From Fagopyrum homotropicum (taxonomy: Eukaryota; Streptophyta; Magnoliopsida; Caryophyllales; Polygonaceae), in contig BSWB01000001.1 in NCBI GenBank assembly GCA_033239125.1, positions 29,043,501 to 29,107,500 on the forward strand: a stretch of 64,000 nucleotides of DNA, in the 5' to 3' direction. Shown here piece by piece: positions 10,759-21,123 of this stretch (position 1 is the stretch's first letter; each line of letters opens with the position of its first letter). A model generated the notes under the pieces. That model ran no database searches, had not been told where the DNA came from, and was given only the letters and a program-made list of their open reading frames with translations. A program made the position numbers and the translations under genes.

Positions 10759-11652
10759 CAGGTCTAGATCCATCAAAGACCTCGTACCTTTTGATCCAGA
10801 ACTTGAAAAGACTCTAAGGAAAAAGGCTAAAGAAAGAAAGATGGCCGAAAACAAAGAAAGAAATCTCCAAGCGGAGTTGGAGGAATCTCAAGCTCAATTT
10901 AGGTTGAGTGAAAAGGTCCGTATGGAAGAAGCGGAGCATCATCAATTCCAAATTGATGAGCTCAAAGCTATGATGCTGGACATCAAGTTGGAGATGAATA
11001 ACTCCAAGAAGAAGAAGAAAGCCAAACCAACTAGATCCGTTAGAGCTGAATCATCCGACGATGAGGATAATGATGATATGCCACCGCTAGAGGAAATCAA
11101 TTCATTAATCAATCCAGTCCGGAATGATCCAAGACCACCCGTAAATCCTCGTATCCCAGCTGGGGGTGCGAGAGCTGCTCATGTCGATGAGGAGCCACGA
11201 ACTCTTGGATAAAGGATGGATCCAATTCAGCAACCACGCCGCCTAAGTGTGAATTTTGAAGCTGAAGATATCCAAGAATTCAGCTTTAGTGCACAAGTGA
11301 TCACCATGGTTCGCCAAAATCAATTTGGTGGAACGAGTGCTGAATCTCCACATCAACATTTATAGAATTTTGAGATTCTAATGGAGACAATGAAGCTGAA
11401 GAAGACCACCACCAACAACTACAAGATCAAGCCGTTCTTCTTGTCTTTGAAGGACAAAGCCTTGTCTTGGTATCAAGCTCTTCCAAATGAAAGACTTAAC
11501 ACATGGGAGGATCTATCTTCGGAGTTCTTAACCAAGTTCTTTCCGCCATCCAAGACGGAGGAGTTAAGAGGTAAAATCAATGCATTCATTATGAAGCCTA
11601 ACAAAAGTTTGTTTCAATCTTGGGAAATATTTCAGGATTTATTATTAGATTG
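10759..11652 (+). pseudogene. gag: gag of E, N-terminal part
   Basis: This encodes the start of gag: the LVPFDPELEKTL motif, a charged coiled-coil-like segment, then the gag core (FFLSLKDKALSWYQALP). It aligns with the A2 gag throughout. Stops in frame are TAA at 11210-11212 (A2 has CAA there) and TAG at 11363-11365 (A3 has CAA). D truncates the left end. A2 interrupts the right end after ...LLLDC; reading continues at 22227 with PHHII. Confidence 0.85.
11648..11652 (+). repeat. Target duplication ATTGC flanking A2 (left copy)
   Basis: ATTGC at 11648-11652 and again at 22227-22231 border the whole A2 block. Removing the block and one copy restores the gag frame across LLLDC|PHH. Confidence 0.85.
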
Positions 11653-12446
11653 CTGTTCGCTCCAAACGGTGTGTGCAAGCTTTAAATTTATAACCCTAGA
11701 TGTAAGCTTAAAACAAGGATGTGAACCCGCAGTGTACGGGTCAATCGTAGTAAAAGTAAGGAATTCCAGGGGTCGATCACAGGGACTTAGTGAAACGAAG
11801 TCCAATTACGGTATGCTTATGTAAATACTAACCACAAAAGGTGATCAAAACAATCAAAGATGATATAGAAGTCAATAAAGGGAACATGCAATTCTAGGGA
11901 TTAAAGCATCTAGTTGTGGTTCCAACTCAAGATCTAAAGATAAGCGGACAAAGCTGAGGTTTTTGCATAGGGAAGGTGTTACTAAAGTGGAATAGATCAC
12001 CGGGTAAGTCTCACTACTCACTAATCCTAAACCGTAACTCCTATTACCGGGTAAGTCTCAAGGAATTAAGATAAAGAACTATAACCTCAAACTAACACAC
12101 CATCTAAGGGAATAGAATCAACCTTTACCGGGTAAGTCTCAGGCCAACTCACAAAGATGGGATGGAAGCACACTCAAACCCCAATAAAGGATAAACCTTT
12201 ATTACCTACAGTTATGATCTTAGGTACAGAAACTAAGGAATTACCGGGTAAGTCTCATCCTAAGCTTGCATTGAACCAGGAAAGGTGTAATAAGAATAGG
12301 ATTTGGCAAACTCTAACACTTAACTCTCAGTTTCGGATCAGATAAGTCACCTCGGTCAGCCAAATTCCACCCCGGCCGAGATGTTCATAGACTGAGCGAG
12401 ATGCTTAGGGTTAAGGTTAAAGACTCGAACTTTCAGGGTCCTACTG
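11653..12446 (-). repeat. Partial LTR of A2 (left, LTR 3' portion)
   Basis: This is the reverse complement of the last ~790 bp of an A LTR (plus-strand start TGTTCGCTCC). It joins A2 3' UTR sequence at 12446/12447. The breakpoint shares the bases ACTG with both parents, as in microhomology end joining. The pre-PPT hairpin, the PPT and the LTR promoter half are missing here. Confidence 0.82.
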
Positions 12447-12891
12447 AGATCATATCCAGATAAGTAACAAAAAAAAAATCGTTTTCGAAACTCTCAGTAA
12501 CCTACCTCGGTCGAGATGTTCTTGGTTCAACCGAGGTGAAATGCCTCGTTTGGCCAGAATCTCCCCGGTCGAGGTCAAAATTTTTTTTTTTTAAAAACCA
12601 TTTTTTTTCGGTTTCGACGTTTTTCTCAATCAAATAACCTGTAGGTATGCATGTAATATCAGATAATCATATAAAGGCAACTGAAGCATAAATATGAAAA
12701 TATCCAATAAATAAAGTGTCATACATCAAAAGGTAGTCGAATAAATACATCACGTAGTCAGATAAGTACAAACACCCCATACTTGGGACACACTGTCCCA
12801 GTGGGTCAAATAAAAAGTCTAGAGACAAGAGTACTCACCGGATAAAAAGCTGAACTGTATAAAAATAGAATAAAGAAAATCCTGCAGCTCC
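12447..12891 (-). other. A2 3' UTR remnant
   Basis: This is noncoding, reading on the minus strand after ORF3. It carries the internal PPT-like CAAGTATGGGGTGTTTG (minus strand, near 12773-12789) with the hairpin TGGGACA-GTG-TGTCCCA, then A-type palindromes at about 12504-12578. Downstream 3' UTR, including the conserved 136-bp block, is deleted. Confidence 0.75.
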
Positions 12892-14322
12892 TCAATAGTC
12901 TCGATCCGGTGGTGGTGGTGGTGGCACATACGGATACTGAGCCGGGTCGAACGGATAGCCCATAGTCTGCTGGAACTGTAGCTCCATCATCCTGCGCTGA
13001 TAGTGCTGCTCCTCTAACATCTGATGAGTCCAGCGGTCAATGTGTCGGTCCTGGGCAGCAAATCTCTCATGCATGTCCACAGTAAGGGCAGCATAAGAGT
13101 CTATCATCTGATCTGTCAGGTCGTCGATCCGGCGATGAACCTCAGAATCTCTATGGCGGCGTGTCCGACGCCTAGCAGATCTAGCAGGAGGTGCAGCGGG
13201 TGCTGGCTCAGTATCCTCCTCATCGTCCAAGTCTATAATCGGTGGCGCGCTCGTACCTGCAGTATCTGTCCCTGTATCTATCGGGACTCCACCATCTCTC
13301 TCATCCACTATCTCCTCGTCGTCGTCATCCTCCTCCTCCTCAGCAGGGGCAGCTGCTGCCTCTCTGTGATCCTCCATCAGTGGAGCCCATGTTGTCTGCC
13401 AATAATGCGGATCAAAGACTGTGAACTGAGCAGACCAGCGGATCCCCTGAGGTGCAGTCCGCTCCCAAGGCATGGCGACGTATGGAGTGGTCAAACCACG
13501 GGGAACCAGAATCCTCCGTGTGATCATCTCCTGTAATCCCAGCGGCTTCGGAGCCGCCGCCATCGTGCAAACACTGAGATCCATCCCGTGGTAGGTAGCG
13601 ATATGGGTGACTAGACCTCCGCAGCAAATGTCTCCCTTCGCCTTGGCCTTGATCCTGTGCAGATCCTTTGCCAAGAGCAAGCCAAAGTCTGGGAAACCTC
13701 CTGTAACCATGTAGTAGAGGCTGAAGAGCTCGCCCTGTCTGATCTTCTGGGGCGTCTCAGTACGCGCCAGAAGTGTCTCGCTGAAAATCCTGTGGGCTAG
13801 TCTGAAGGCCGGATGAAAGATGACCTTCTCCCTGGAATCTCCAGGGCGCCATCTGTCTGCGTGCTCGGTAATATGGGCAATCTGCCCCCAGAACTCCCTA
13901 GCTACGGATCGGGAGGGGAAATCAGTGGCGGTGGGCTCAGAGAAACCAAAAATCTCTCTCCATATCTCTAAAGGAACTATGAAGTTCCGGTTCATCAACC
14001 GGTACTTCACAGACCGGTCTGTGGGGAGGTAGGAGAAGGAGCTAACAAACTCTAAGGTCGGCTCCAAGTAAGCTGGGGCTCGGATCTCAGTAAACTGATC
14101 CAGCCCGACAGTAGCAATCATCCTCCTAAGGTCAGCATCTAACCCTAGGCAATCAAAAGCCGACACGTCCAGAAATCGTGGTGCGATAACTGGACGGCTA
14201 GCTATCCGCTCATAGTCTACCCGGCATCTCTCGTGGATAACCGGGCGGTAGGGACGGGAAGAAGAGGAAGAAGGGGAGGGTGAGGATCTGTCTCTCAGGG
14301 CTAGACGACGATCGGAACTCAT
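12892..14322 (-). CDS. ORF3 of A2, ATHILA ORF1-like protein (476 aa, intact)
   Basis: The ORF is open from ATG 14322 to TGA 12892. Residues ~10-30 are serine-rich (SSPSPSSSSSRPYRP). The ATHILA ORF-1 type core follows, with RFLDVSAFDCLG at ~48-59, RLMNRNF, FWGQIAH, ETPQKIRQGELFSLYYM and a GGLVTHIA motif near residue 240. After it come an acidic stretch (EEEEDDDDEE, ~325-335), an Arg-rich segment (RSARRRTRRHRD) and the polyproline tail YPYVPPPPPPDRDY. No signal peptide or membrane segment is apparent, so it does not look like an envelope protein. An intact frame suggests recent selection or youth. Its role is unknown; basic and acidic tracts fit a nuclear or nucleic-acid-binding protein, but that is inference. 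Confidence 0.82.
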   Translation of the reverse strand: MSSDRRLALRDRSSPSPSSSSSRPYRPVIHERCRVDYERIASRPVIAPRFLDVSAFDCLGLDADLRRMIATVGLDQFTEIRAPAYLEPTLEFVSSFSYLPTDRSVKYRLMNRNFIVPLEIWREIFGFSEPTATDFPSRSVAREFWGQIAHITEHADRWRPGDSREKVIFHPAFRLAHRIFSETLLARTETPQKIRQGELFSLYYMVTGGFPDFGLLLAKDLHRIKAKAKGDICCGGLVTHIATYHGMDLSVCTMAAAPKPLGLQEMITRRILVPRGLTTPYVAMPWERTAPQGIRWSAQFTVFDPHYWQTTWAPLMEDHREAAAAPAEEEEDDDDEEIVDERDGGVPIDTGTDTAGTSAPPIIDLDDEEDTEPAPAAPPARSARRRTRRHRDSEVHRRIDDLTDQMIDSYAALTVDMHERFAAQDRHIDRWTHQMLEEQHYQRRMMELQFQQTMGYPFDPAQYPYVPPPPPPDRDY

Positions 14323-14339
14323 TCTTACTCAACACTGTC

Positions 14340-14910
14340 AGACCACCTCGGTTGCTGACAAGACTCAAGAACACCTCGGTCGAGATGCAGTTCGACTGGA
14401 CCGAGGCACAGCAGTTACGATTCCAATTCTCAGAAATTCAGTTCTTTTCCCCCAGAAATCACTACAATTGCTTCCTATGGGGTACTTAAATCCTTTCTCA
14501 GCAGAATCAGGGGCAACCAAAGCCCAAATCAAAGCGAACAACCGAGTTAGGGTTTCGACTTGTTTTACCTCGTTTCGGTCGATTCACTCGATTTCTTTGC
14601 AGATCTGTTGTTGCAGTCGGTTCCTCTACCCTTCAATCACAGTTTAGAAGCAGAAATCTTCGAAAACAGGCAAGATCTGAGAAGGAGCGAAGTGGAAGTC
14701 GCCGCGGTCGAGGTGGGTAAAGTAAAAAGTGAAAAATAAAATTTTTTTCCCTTTTTATACTGTTCCTGGATCTGCTGTCACCTCAGTCGAGATGGTCTCG
14801 ACTGGACCGAGGTGGTACGGACCGAGGTGGTTCTGCAGAAACCCTAGTCGCCTCGGTTGCTCAAGAATCAACTCGGTCGAGGTGCTCTGACAGTAACCGA
14901 GGTGCTTCTT
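14340..14910 (-). promoter_or_regulatory. Palindrome cluster and internal TATA upstream of A2 ORF3
   Basis: Reading on the minus strand, A-type palindromes (CCTCGRYCGAGG and half-sites) fill about 14910-14775. Next is GTATAAAAAG (TATA at 14759-14753), then further palindromes at 14711-14700 and 14405-14340, before ORF3 at 14322. The same order occurs in A3 and, with a different palindrome, in E. An internal promoter is inferred. Confidence 0.5.
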
Positions 14911-15061
14911 TCTTCTCAGAATCTCGAACTTCCGTCCTTCCAGTTATGTTCCTTCTTTAGATATTCCCTGTTGTCTGTCCAGAACGCCAAAAACAAAGCA
15001 AAGCAAAACAAAAACAAAAACTATCTAAGCTAGACTAGAAAACGGGAAAAGAAAGCAATAC

Positions 15062-15079
15062 CTTGGGTTGCCTCCCAAG
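15062..15079 (-). other. Conserved post-pol hairpin in A2
   Basis: CTTGGG-AGGCAA-CCCAAG on the minus strand lies about 40 bases after the pol stop. It is identical to A3 (54043-54060). Confidence 0.7.
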
Positions 15080-15120
15080 AAGCGCTTGATTTAAGGTCGC
15101 TAGCTGGACCATGTTGCGTC

Positions 15121-18100
15121 TCAAATGAGGTATATTGGTGCAACCTCCTCAACCGGCGTTTCCGGTTGGTATTTCTTAAGTCTATGACCGTTGACCTTGA
15201 AGCTTCCGCTAGTTTCGCCCCATATCTCAACTGCACCATGAGGGAAAACATGTTTCACAACGTAAGGCCCGGTCCATCTAGATTTCAACTTACCTGGAAA
15301 AAGGCGGAGGCGGGAGTTGAAGAGTAGAACTAAGTCTCCTTCGTTAAGCTCCTTTGGGACGATACGCTTGTCATGCCATCTCTTCGTCCTTTCCTTGTAG
15401 ATTTTGGCATTCTCATAAGCGTTCAAACGCAGCTCCTCCAGCTCGTTGAGTTCCAATAGTCGCTTCTCACCAGCCTCTTTGATATCGAAATTCAACCATT
15501 TGATAGCCCAATATGCCTTGTGTTCCAATTCAACGGGCAAATGGTAAGACTTCCCATATACCAAATTATAAGGAGTGGTACCTATGGGAGTCTTGAATGC
15601 GGTCCTGTACGCCCAAAGAGCATCGTCCAACTTCATGGACCAATCCTTCCTCGTTCTAGAGACGGTCTTCTCCAGAATTGCCTTGATTTCTCTATTCGAG
15701 ATCTCGACATGTCCACTAGTTTGAGGGTGATAAGCAGTTGATACCTTGTGGGTTACCCCATACTTCGATAGAAGTGCTTTGAACTTCCGGTTGATGAAAT
15801 GCGTTCCTCCATCGCTAATGATGATGAGTGGAGTTCCAAATCGTGGAAAGATAGTTCTATTCAAGAACTTCACAACCACTTTGGCGTCGTTAGTGGGAGA
15901 AGCAATGGCTTCAACCCATCTAGAGACGTAATCAACTGCAAGGAGAATGTAGAGGTTTCCTCCGGAGGATGGGAAAGGTCCCATGAAGTCAATCCCCCAT
16001 ACATCAAAGATTTCCACTTCTTGGATGTTATTAAGTGGCATCTCGTTCCTCCTTGATAAGTTCCCTGTTCTTTGGCATGCATCACAAGAGACAACAAAAG
16101 ATTGCACATCCTTAAATAATGTAGGCCAAAAGAAACCGGAACGCAATACCTTAGCGCATGTTTTATCGGTGCTAGCATGCCCCCCACAAGGAAGTGAATG
16201 ACAATGCCTTATGACGCTATTAACTTCATCCTCCGGAATGCACCTTCGAAGCATCCCATCTGGTCCGCGCTTGAATAGCAGCGGCTCGTCCCAGTAGTAA
16301 TGTCGTACTTCCTTGAAGAATCTTTTCTTTTGAGAGAACGTCAATCCGGGCGGTATCTCCTGGCAAACTAGATAATTCACAATATCAGCGTACCAAGGAC
16401 CTTTATTATCAGAAAGTTTGTGAACGGAATGCTCCACCGACAGTGGATGAATATCAGAGGGGGGAGTAAGAAATTTGTTATTCTCAGCAATCTCAGTTGA
16501 CATCATCTCGCCATCGACCTCGGTCGAGGCGCATAGGCGTTGACCGAGATGTTCTTCGGTCGCCTCGCTCAGTCCAGAAAGTGCCTCGGTCGAGGTACTG
16601 CTACTGGATCCGAGACTGGAGATCTTCGTCTCCTTGATTAGCTTTTTAGTTTTAGCTCTTGGATCCTCTTCTAGTGCCTTCAAGCTCCGTATATCTACAT
16701 CACAAGAAGCATCTATACCTTCCTCCATTAAACTGAAGCTAATAACTTTTTCGAGTGGGTCGTTAATAAGGATAGAGCTCACCAATTCTCTTGAGTCTTC
16801 TTCATCGTAGATGTTGAAGATATCATCAGTTAGCTGCTCCCCTTTCATGGCTGCAAGTAGTGCGAACTCCACCTCATCGCCACCAACGTTGAATTTCAAC
16901 TTGGCGTTCTTGCAATCCACGTTGCAACCTGAAGTTGCTAGAAATGGCCTCCCGAGAATAATAGGAACAGGATAATCTGCGGGGATGTCAAGTACAACAA
17001 AATCTATGGGTAGATAGAAGTTACCTAACTTGACCGGAACGTCCTCCAAGATGCCCACGGGATGGGTAATGGAGCGATCCGCCATATAAAGTCGAATCTT
17101 GACCGGTTTGGGCTCTCCAAGACCGATCTTCGTGCATAGCTCCAGCGGGATGATGCTCACGCTGGCTCCTAGATCACAAAGGGATTCACAAGTGACATCC
17201 CCAACTTGAATGGGAATACAAAATGAGCCGGGATCTCTCAACTTAGGTGGCATCTTTTCCTTCATGATTTTGATAAGCTCCGAAGATTTAGATGTCATCC
17301 TAACTTCACCAACATCCTCCAGCTTCCTCTTCCTTGATAAGATTTCTTTTAAGAACTTCCCATAAGCGGGCATACCTAAAATAGCATCAAGGAAAGGAAT
17401 ATTAATATGTAGTTTATTCATCAAGTCAAGAAACTTACCAAAGTGCTTGTCTAGATGTGCTCTGGCTCTGGACTGAGGGAATGGAAGTGGTGGTTTGTAT
17501 GCAGGAGGTGGAACATAAGTTTCTGTCGTCCCTCGTGCTTTCTGTTGCTCCGCCTCGGTTGGCATCTCGGTCGAGGTGTTCTTCGACTGGATCTGGACCG
17601 AGGTGGTCTGCGTCGAGCGAGGTACTGGATCTGCAGTTTTGAGTCCACTCCTCGTCGTTATGGCCATGCATTGGCCCTTAGGGTTAGTTTCCGTCTTTGC
17701 TGGAAGCTTCCCTGGATCTCTTGGCGCTTCATTCGCCCTATTAGCAAGTTGTTGTTCGAAGGACTTTTGGGCCCTCGAAAATGAAGTCATAGAATTCTCC
17801 ATAGCGCTAAGCTTGATCAAGATTGCCTCCAGAACTGCGTCTTTCTTTTCTGGCTGAGACGAACTTGATCCTTGCCCTTGGCTTTTCAATGGAGTAGAAG
17901 AAGAAGAAGGGGAAGAGAGGAAAGGGTTAGAGGAATCATTAGAGTTGGAGTTTGAATGATTGTTACCGTAGTTTTGGTTATTCGCCCTCCAGTTGTTGCT
18001 ATTGGATCCTATATTGTTGTTGTTGTAGTTGTTGTTTCGGGGACCGTTGTTGTTGTTACGGTACCCGTTATTGTTGTTGTTCCTTTGCCCTTGCTCTTCC

Positions 18101-19254
18101 TTCTTAGTTTGAGCCATCAAGAGCTCCTTCAATTGCTTCACGTCATTCGTCAAAGACGTGAGTTGATTGTTGTTGGATTGAGTCTCTTGAAAGTTGACTC
18201 TTTTAACTCCACCTTCAGCTCCTTGGTGGGTATATTTCTCCATGTGCAAGGCTTGCTTCTCAATGAAGTCCCAAGCCTCATCAATCGCCATGTCCATGAA
18301 GGTACCGGCGGAGAGTAGTTGGAGATTGAACTGGGTGCTTCCGTCCACCCCCTTGAAGTAGATCTCCAACAACTCGATCTTTGGAATCCCATGATGTGGG
18401 CAATCCAAGAGGATATCCTTGAATCGCTCCCAAGATTTGGACAAGCTCTCCTTGTCCTTCATAATGAAAGCGTTAATCTTCCCTCTCATTTCAGCGGTCT
18501 TTGAGGGGGGAAAGAATTTGGTCAAGAATTCCGTAGTCATCTCCTCCCATGTGCTAATTTTTCCTGGAGGAAGAGATTGATACCAAGTAAGAGCTCTATC
18601 TTTTAAAGAAAAGTAAAAAGGTCTTAGCTTGTAGGTGTTATTCTCAATTCTGGGAGGTCGCAAGGTTTCCATCAAGATCTCGTAGTTTTGAAGATGTTGA
18701 TGCGGCGACTCTCTCTCTAGCCCTCCGAATTGGCATTGGCGAATCATGGCTAGAACTTGCGGTCGAAGTTCGTAGTCATGATCTGCTGGATCTCCTAGGT
18801 TCACTCCTGGACGCCTCAACTGTTGATTAGGGTCCATCCTTTGACCTAGGGTTTGTGGGATTCCTGCAAGAAGAACATCTCGGACTGGCATCCGAGGTGG
18901 AAGTACATCGGCCGGGGCGTCAGGTACTGGAATCTGCCTCGGTCGCGGGTCAACTGCTGGATCCTGCATCGGTCGAGGATCAGCAGGAGGATCTTTCCTC
19001 GGTCGAAGTAGAATCTGGTCTCGTATGACTGCTATCTCAGCTTCGATTGCTGCAGTCTTGGTGCGATTCTCTTCTTTCTCTTGCCTGAGTTCTTCCTTGC
19101 TGAGGCGTAGCAGCTCTAGCGCCTCTTTCAATTGGGCCGCAAGATCGCGATCGTCTTGTTGGGCCATCTTCGCTTCTCTTAAGCGTCGCTTGTATGTCTT
19201 TTCTGGTTCGGGATCGTAAGGAACGATTTCCTTCCCAGCGCGGGTTCTTCGCAT
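15121..19254 (-). CDS. gag-pol: gag-protease-integrase polyprotein of A2, no RT or RNase H (1377 aa)
   Basis: One uninterrupted frame runs from ATG 19254 (MRRTR...) to TGA 15121. It contains an N-terminal coiled-coil-like segment, then the gag core at residues ~205-300 (FYFSLKDRALTWYQSLP). An asparagine-rich stretch lies at ~390-440 in place of a zinc knuckle. The aspartic protease is near 690 (CDLGASVSIIP). The integrase has an HHCC zinc finger near 1015 (HCHSLPCGGH...CDACQRTG) and catalytic D, D, E in WGIDFMG, IISDGG and HVEISNRE. Between protease and integrase lie only ~300 residues, where E has a further ~530 residues of RT and RNase H. The missing part is the same in A3. Movement would need RT supplied by another element. 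Confidence 0.9.
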   Translation of the reverse strand: MRRTRAGKEIVPYDPEPEKTYKRRLREAKMAQQDDRDLAAQLKEALELLRLSKEELRQEKEENRTKTAAIEAEIAVIRDQILLRPRKDPPADPRPMQDPAVDPRPRQIPVPDAPADVLPPRMPVRDVLLAGIPQTLGQRMDPNQQLRRPGVNLGDPADHDYELRPQVLAMIRQCQFGGLERESPHQHLQNYEILMETLRPPRIENNTYKLRPFYFSLKDRALTWYQSLPPGKISTWEEMTTEFLTKFFPPSKTAEMRGKINAFIMKDKESLSKSWERFKDILLDCPHHGIPKIELLEIYFKGVDGSTQFNLQLLSAGTFMDMAIDEAWDFIEKQALHMEKYTHQGAEGGVKRVNFQETQSNNNQLTSLTNDVKQLKELLMAQTKKEEQGQRNNNNNGYRNNNNGPRNNNYNNNNIGSNSNNWRANNQNYGNNHSNSNSNDSSNPFLSSPSSSSTPLKSQGQGSSSSQPEKKDAVLEAILIKLSAMENSMTSFSRAQKSFEQQLANRANEAPRDPGKLPAKTETNPKGQCMAITTRSGLKTADPVPRSTQTTSVQIQSKNTSTEMPTEAEQQKARGTTETYVPPPAYKPPLPFPQSRARAHLDKHFGKFLDLMNKLHINIPFLDAILGMPAYGKFLKEILSRKRKLEDVGEVRMTSKSSELIKIMKEKMPPKLRDPGSFCIPIQVGDVTCESLCDLGASVSIIPLELCTKIGLGEPKPVKIRLYMADRSITHPVGILEDVPVKLGNFYLPIDFVVLDIPADYPVPIILGRPFLATSGCNVDCKNAKLKFNVGGDEVEFALLAAMKGEQLTDDIFNIYDEEDSRELVSSILINDPLEKVISFSLMEEGIDASCDVDIRSLKALEEDPRAKTKKLIKETKISSLGSSSSTSTEALSGLSEATEEHLGQRLCASTEVDGEMMSTEIAENNKFLTPPSDIHPLSVEHSVHKLSDNKGPWYADIVNYLVCQEIPPGLTFSQKKRFFKEVRHYYWDEPLLFKRGPDGMLRRCIPEDEVNSVIRHCHSLPCGGHASTDKTCAKVLRSGFFWPTLFKDVQSFVVSCDACQRTGNLSRRNEMPLNNIQEVEIFDVWGIDFMGPFPSSGGNLYILLAVDYVSRWVEAIASPTNDAKVVVKFLNRTIFPRFGTPLIIISDGGTHFINRKFKALLSKYGVTHKVSTAYHPQTSGHVEISNREIKAILEKTVSRTRKDWSMKLDDALWAYRTAFKTPIGTTPYNLVYGKSYHLPVELEHKAYWAIKWLNFDIKEAGEKRLLELNELEELRLNAYENAKIYKERTKRWHDKRIVPKELNEGDLVLLFNSRLRLFPGKLKSRWTGPYVVKHVFPHGAVEIWGETSGSFKVNGHRLKKYQPETPVEEVAPIYLI

Positions 19255-19355
19255 ATACCTAAGAAAGAACCTGCAAAAGTCACTCAAGTAGAGTGGTTAG
19301 ATGAAACGGGGCAATCGTCCCAAGAGCAAACCGTACCGGCTCGGTCTAGACCAAG

Positions 19356-19373
19356 TCCCCGGCAACGGCGCCA
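19356..19373 (-). other. Primer binding site of A2 (tRNA-Asp)
   Basis: TGGCGCCGTTGCCGGGGA on the minus strand lies six bases inside the complete LTR. It is the exact complement of the 3' end of plant tRNA-Asp(GTC), the usual primer of Athila-type elements. Confidence 0.9.
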
Positions 19374-19379
19374 AAAACT

Positions 19380-21123
19380 TGTTCGCTCCAAACGGTGTGT
19401 GCAAGCTTTAAATTTATAACCCTACACTTAAGCTTAAAACAAGGATGCGAACCCGCAGTGTACGGGTCAATCGTAGTAAAAGCAAGAAAATTCCAGGGGT
19501 CGATCACAGGGACCCGGTGAAACAGAGTCAATACGGTGTGCTTATGTCAATACTAACCACAAGAGCGATTAACACAATCAAAGATGAATAAGAAGTCAAT
19601 AAAGCAAACATGCAATTCTAGGGATTAAAGCATCTAGTTGTGGTTCCAACTCAAGATCTATAGATAAGCGGACAAAGCTGAGATTTTTGCGTGGGGAAGG
19701 TGTTTCTAAAGTGGAGTAGATCACCGGGTAAGTCTCACTACACACTAATCCTAAACCGTAACTCCTATTACCGGGTAAGTCTCAAGGAATCAAGATAAAG
19801 AATTATAACCTCAAACTAACACACCATCTAAGGGAATAGAATCAACCTTTACCGGGTAAGTCTCAAGCCAACTCACAAAGATGGGATGGAAGCACACTCA
19901 AACCCCAATAAAGGATAAACCTTTATTACCTACACTTATGATCGTTGGTACACAAACTAAGGAATTACCGGGTAAGTCTCATCCTAAGCTTGCTTTGAAC
20001 CAGGAAAGGTGTAATAAGAATAGGATTTGGCAAACTCTAACACTTAACTCTCAGTTATGGATCAGATAAGTCACCTCGGTCAGCCAGTTTCCACCCCGGC
20101 CGAGATGTTCATCGACTGAACGAAATGCTTAGGGTTAAGGTTAAAGACTCGAACTTTCAGGATCCTACTGGAATCTAAGATTATTCTATCATTGTTTTTC
20201 CCACAACCTTCAGCTAATCACCCTAGAATCACACAAGGAAATTAGCCACTCATCATCATAATGAAAGTATTAAAATATATGGGAAGAAAGTGAATATTTG
20301 AACAAAGAAGAATTTAATGAAAAGACTTCAATAACTGAGTCAAATATCACAACAAAGCGTTCCTTGGATAGCAATCCAACAAGACAACACAACAAGTGAG
20401 GGAATTGAAGACAATCTTACAAAACCCTCCAAAAAGCTATAAAAGCTATAGACTTCTATCTTCCTTCAACCTTCAAAAAGGTTCTTCAAATCTCCAAACT
20501 GGAGTATGCTGCTGCTGCTGGGTATTTTTCGGTGTAAGCGGCCTGTATGCGAGATGTATGCAACCCCTTCAATTTGTGGAAATCCAACCCTTTTTATAGG
20601 AAAATAACCCTCCAAAGATAAAATATCTTAGAAAGATCTTTTCCCATAAAAATAGGTAAAATATAAGATCTTCTTCCTTCCAGGAGCCAAGCCCAAAAAT
20701 ATAAGATCACTTTCCAAATTTAAAAGATCTCATCCAAGAATAAAATATTCTCGCCGCGTCCTAGGTGTTCGCCTCGGTCGAGTCGGCGTCTCTGGATCAC
20801 CTCGGTCGAGATGAATCTCTGGTCAACCGAGGTGAGTCACAACTGAATGTGAAATCTCTTGAATCTGCTCCAAAGTAAATCTTTTAATCCATAGCTATGC
20901 TTCCTGGATGTAGCTCCAAATGACTCATGACTCCTTTTGCTCCTTTTTGATGCAAAACGTACCAAATTACCTGCAATTACAACAAAACTAGGTGTAGACC
21001 TCGATCCTCGCAAAGGTAGATGAAATGGTAGTAAAATCACATAATGCACATACAAACATGCAGATTATGAAAGATAAAACGTCCAAACAAACTTCAAAAT
21101 ATAGACTATAATTCATGCTATCA
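19380..21123 (-). repeat. Complete LTR of A2 (1744 bp)
   Basis: On the minus strand it runs TGATAGCATG... to ...GGAGCGAACA, exactly as long as the A3 LTRs. It contains palindromes at 20835-20760 and 20105-20075, a TATA box (TATAAAAA, around 20598-20591) and the GAGACTTACCCGGTAA array. It differs noticeably from the left partial LTR, so the two are not a simple sister pair. Confidence 0.88.

Noticed and set aside
13024..13536. Open frame on the plus strand opposite A2 ORF3
   Set aside because: It is antisense to an intact, family-supported ORF3. Its composition mirrors the opposite strand and no domain is seen.
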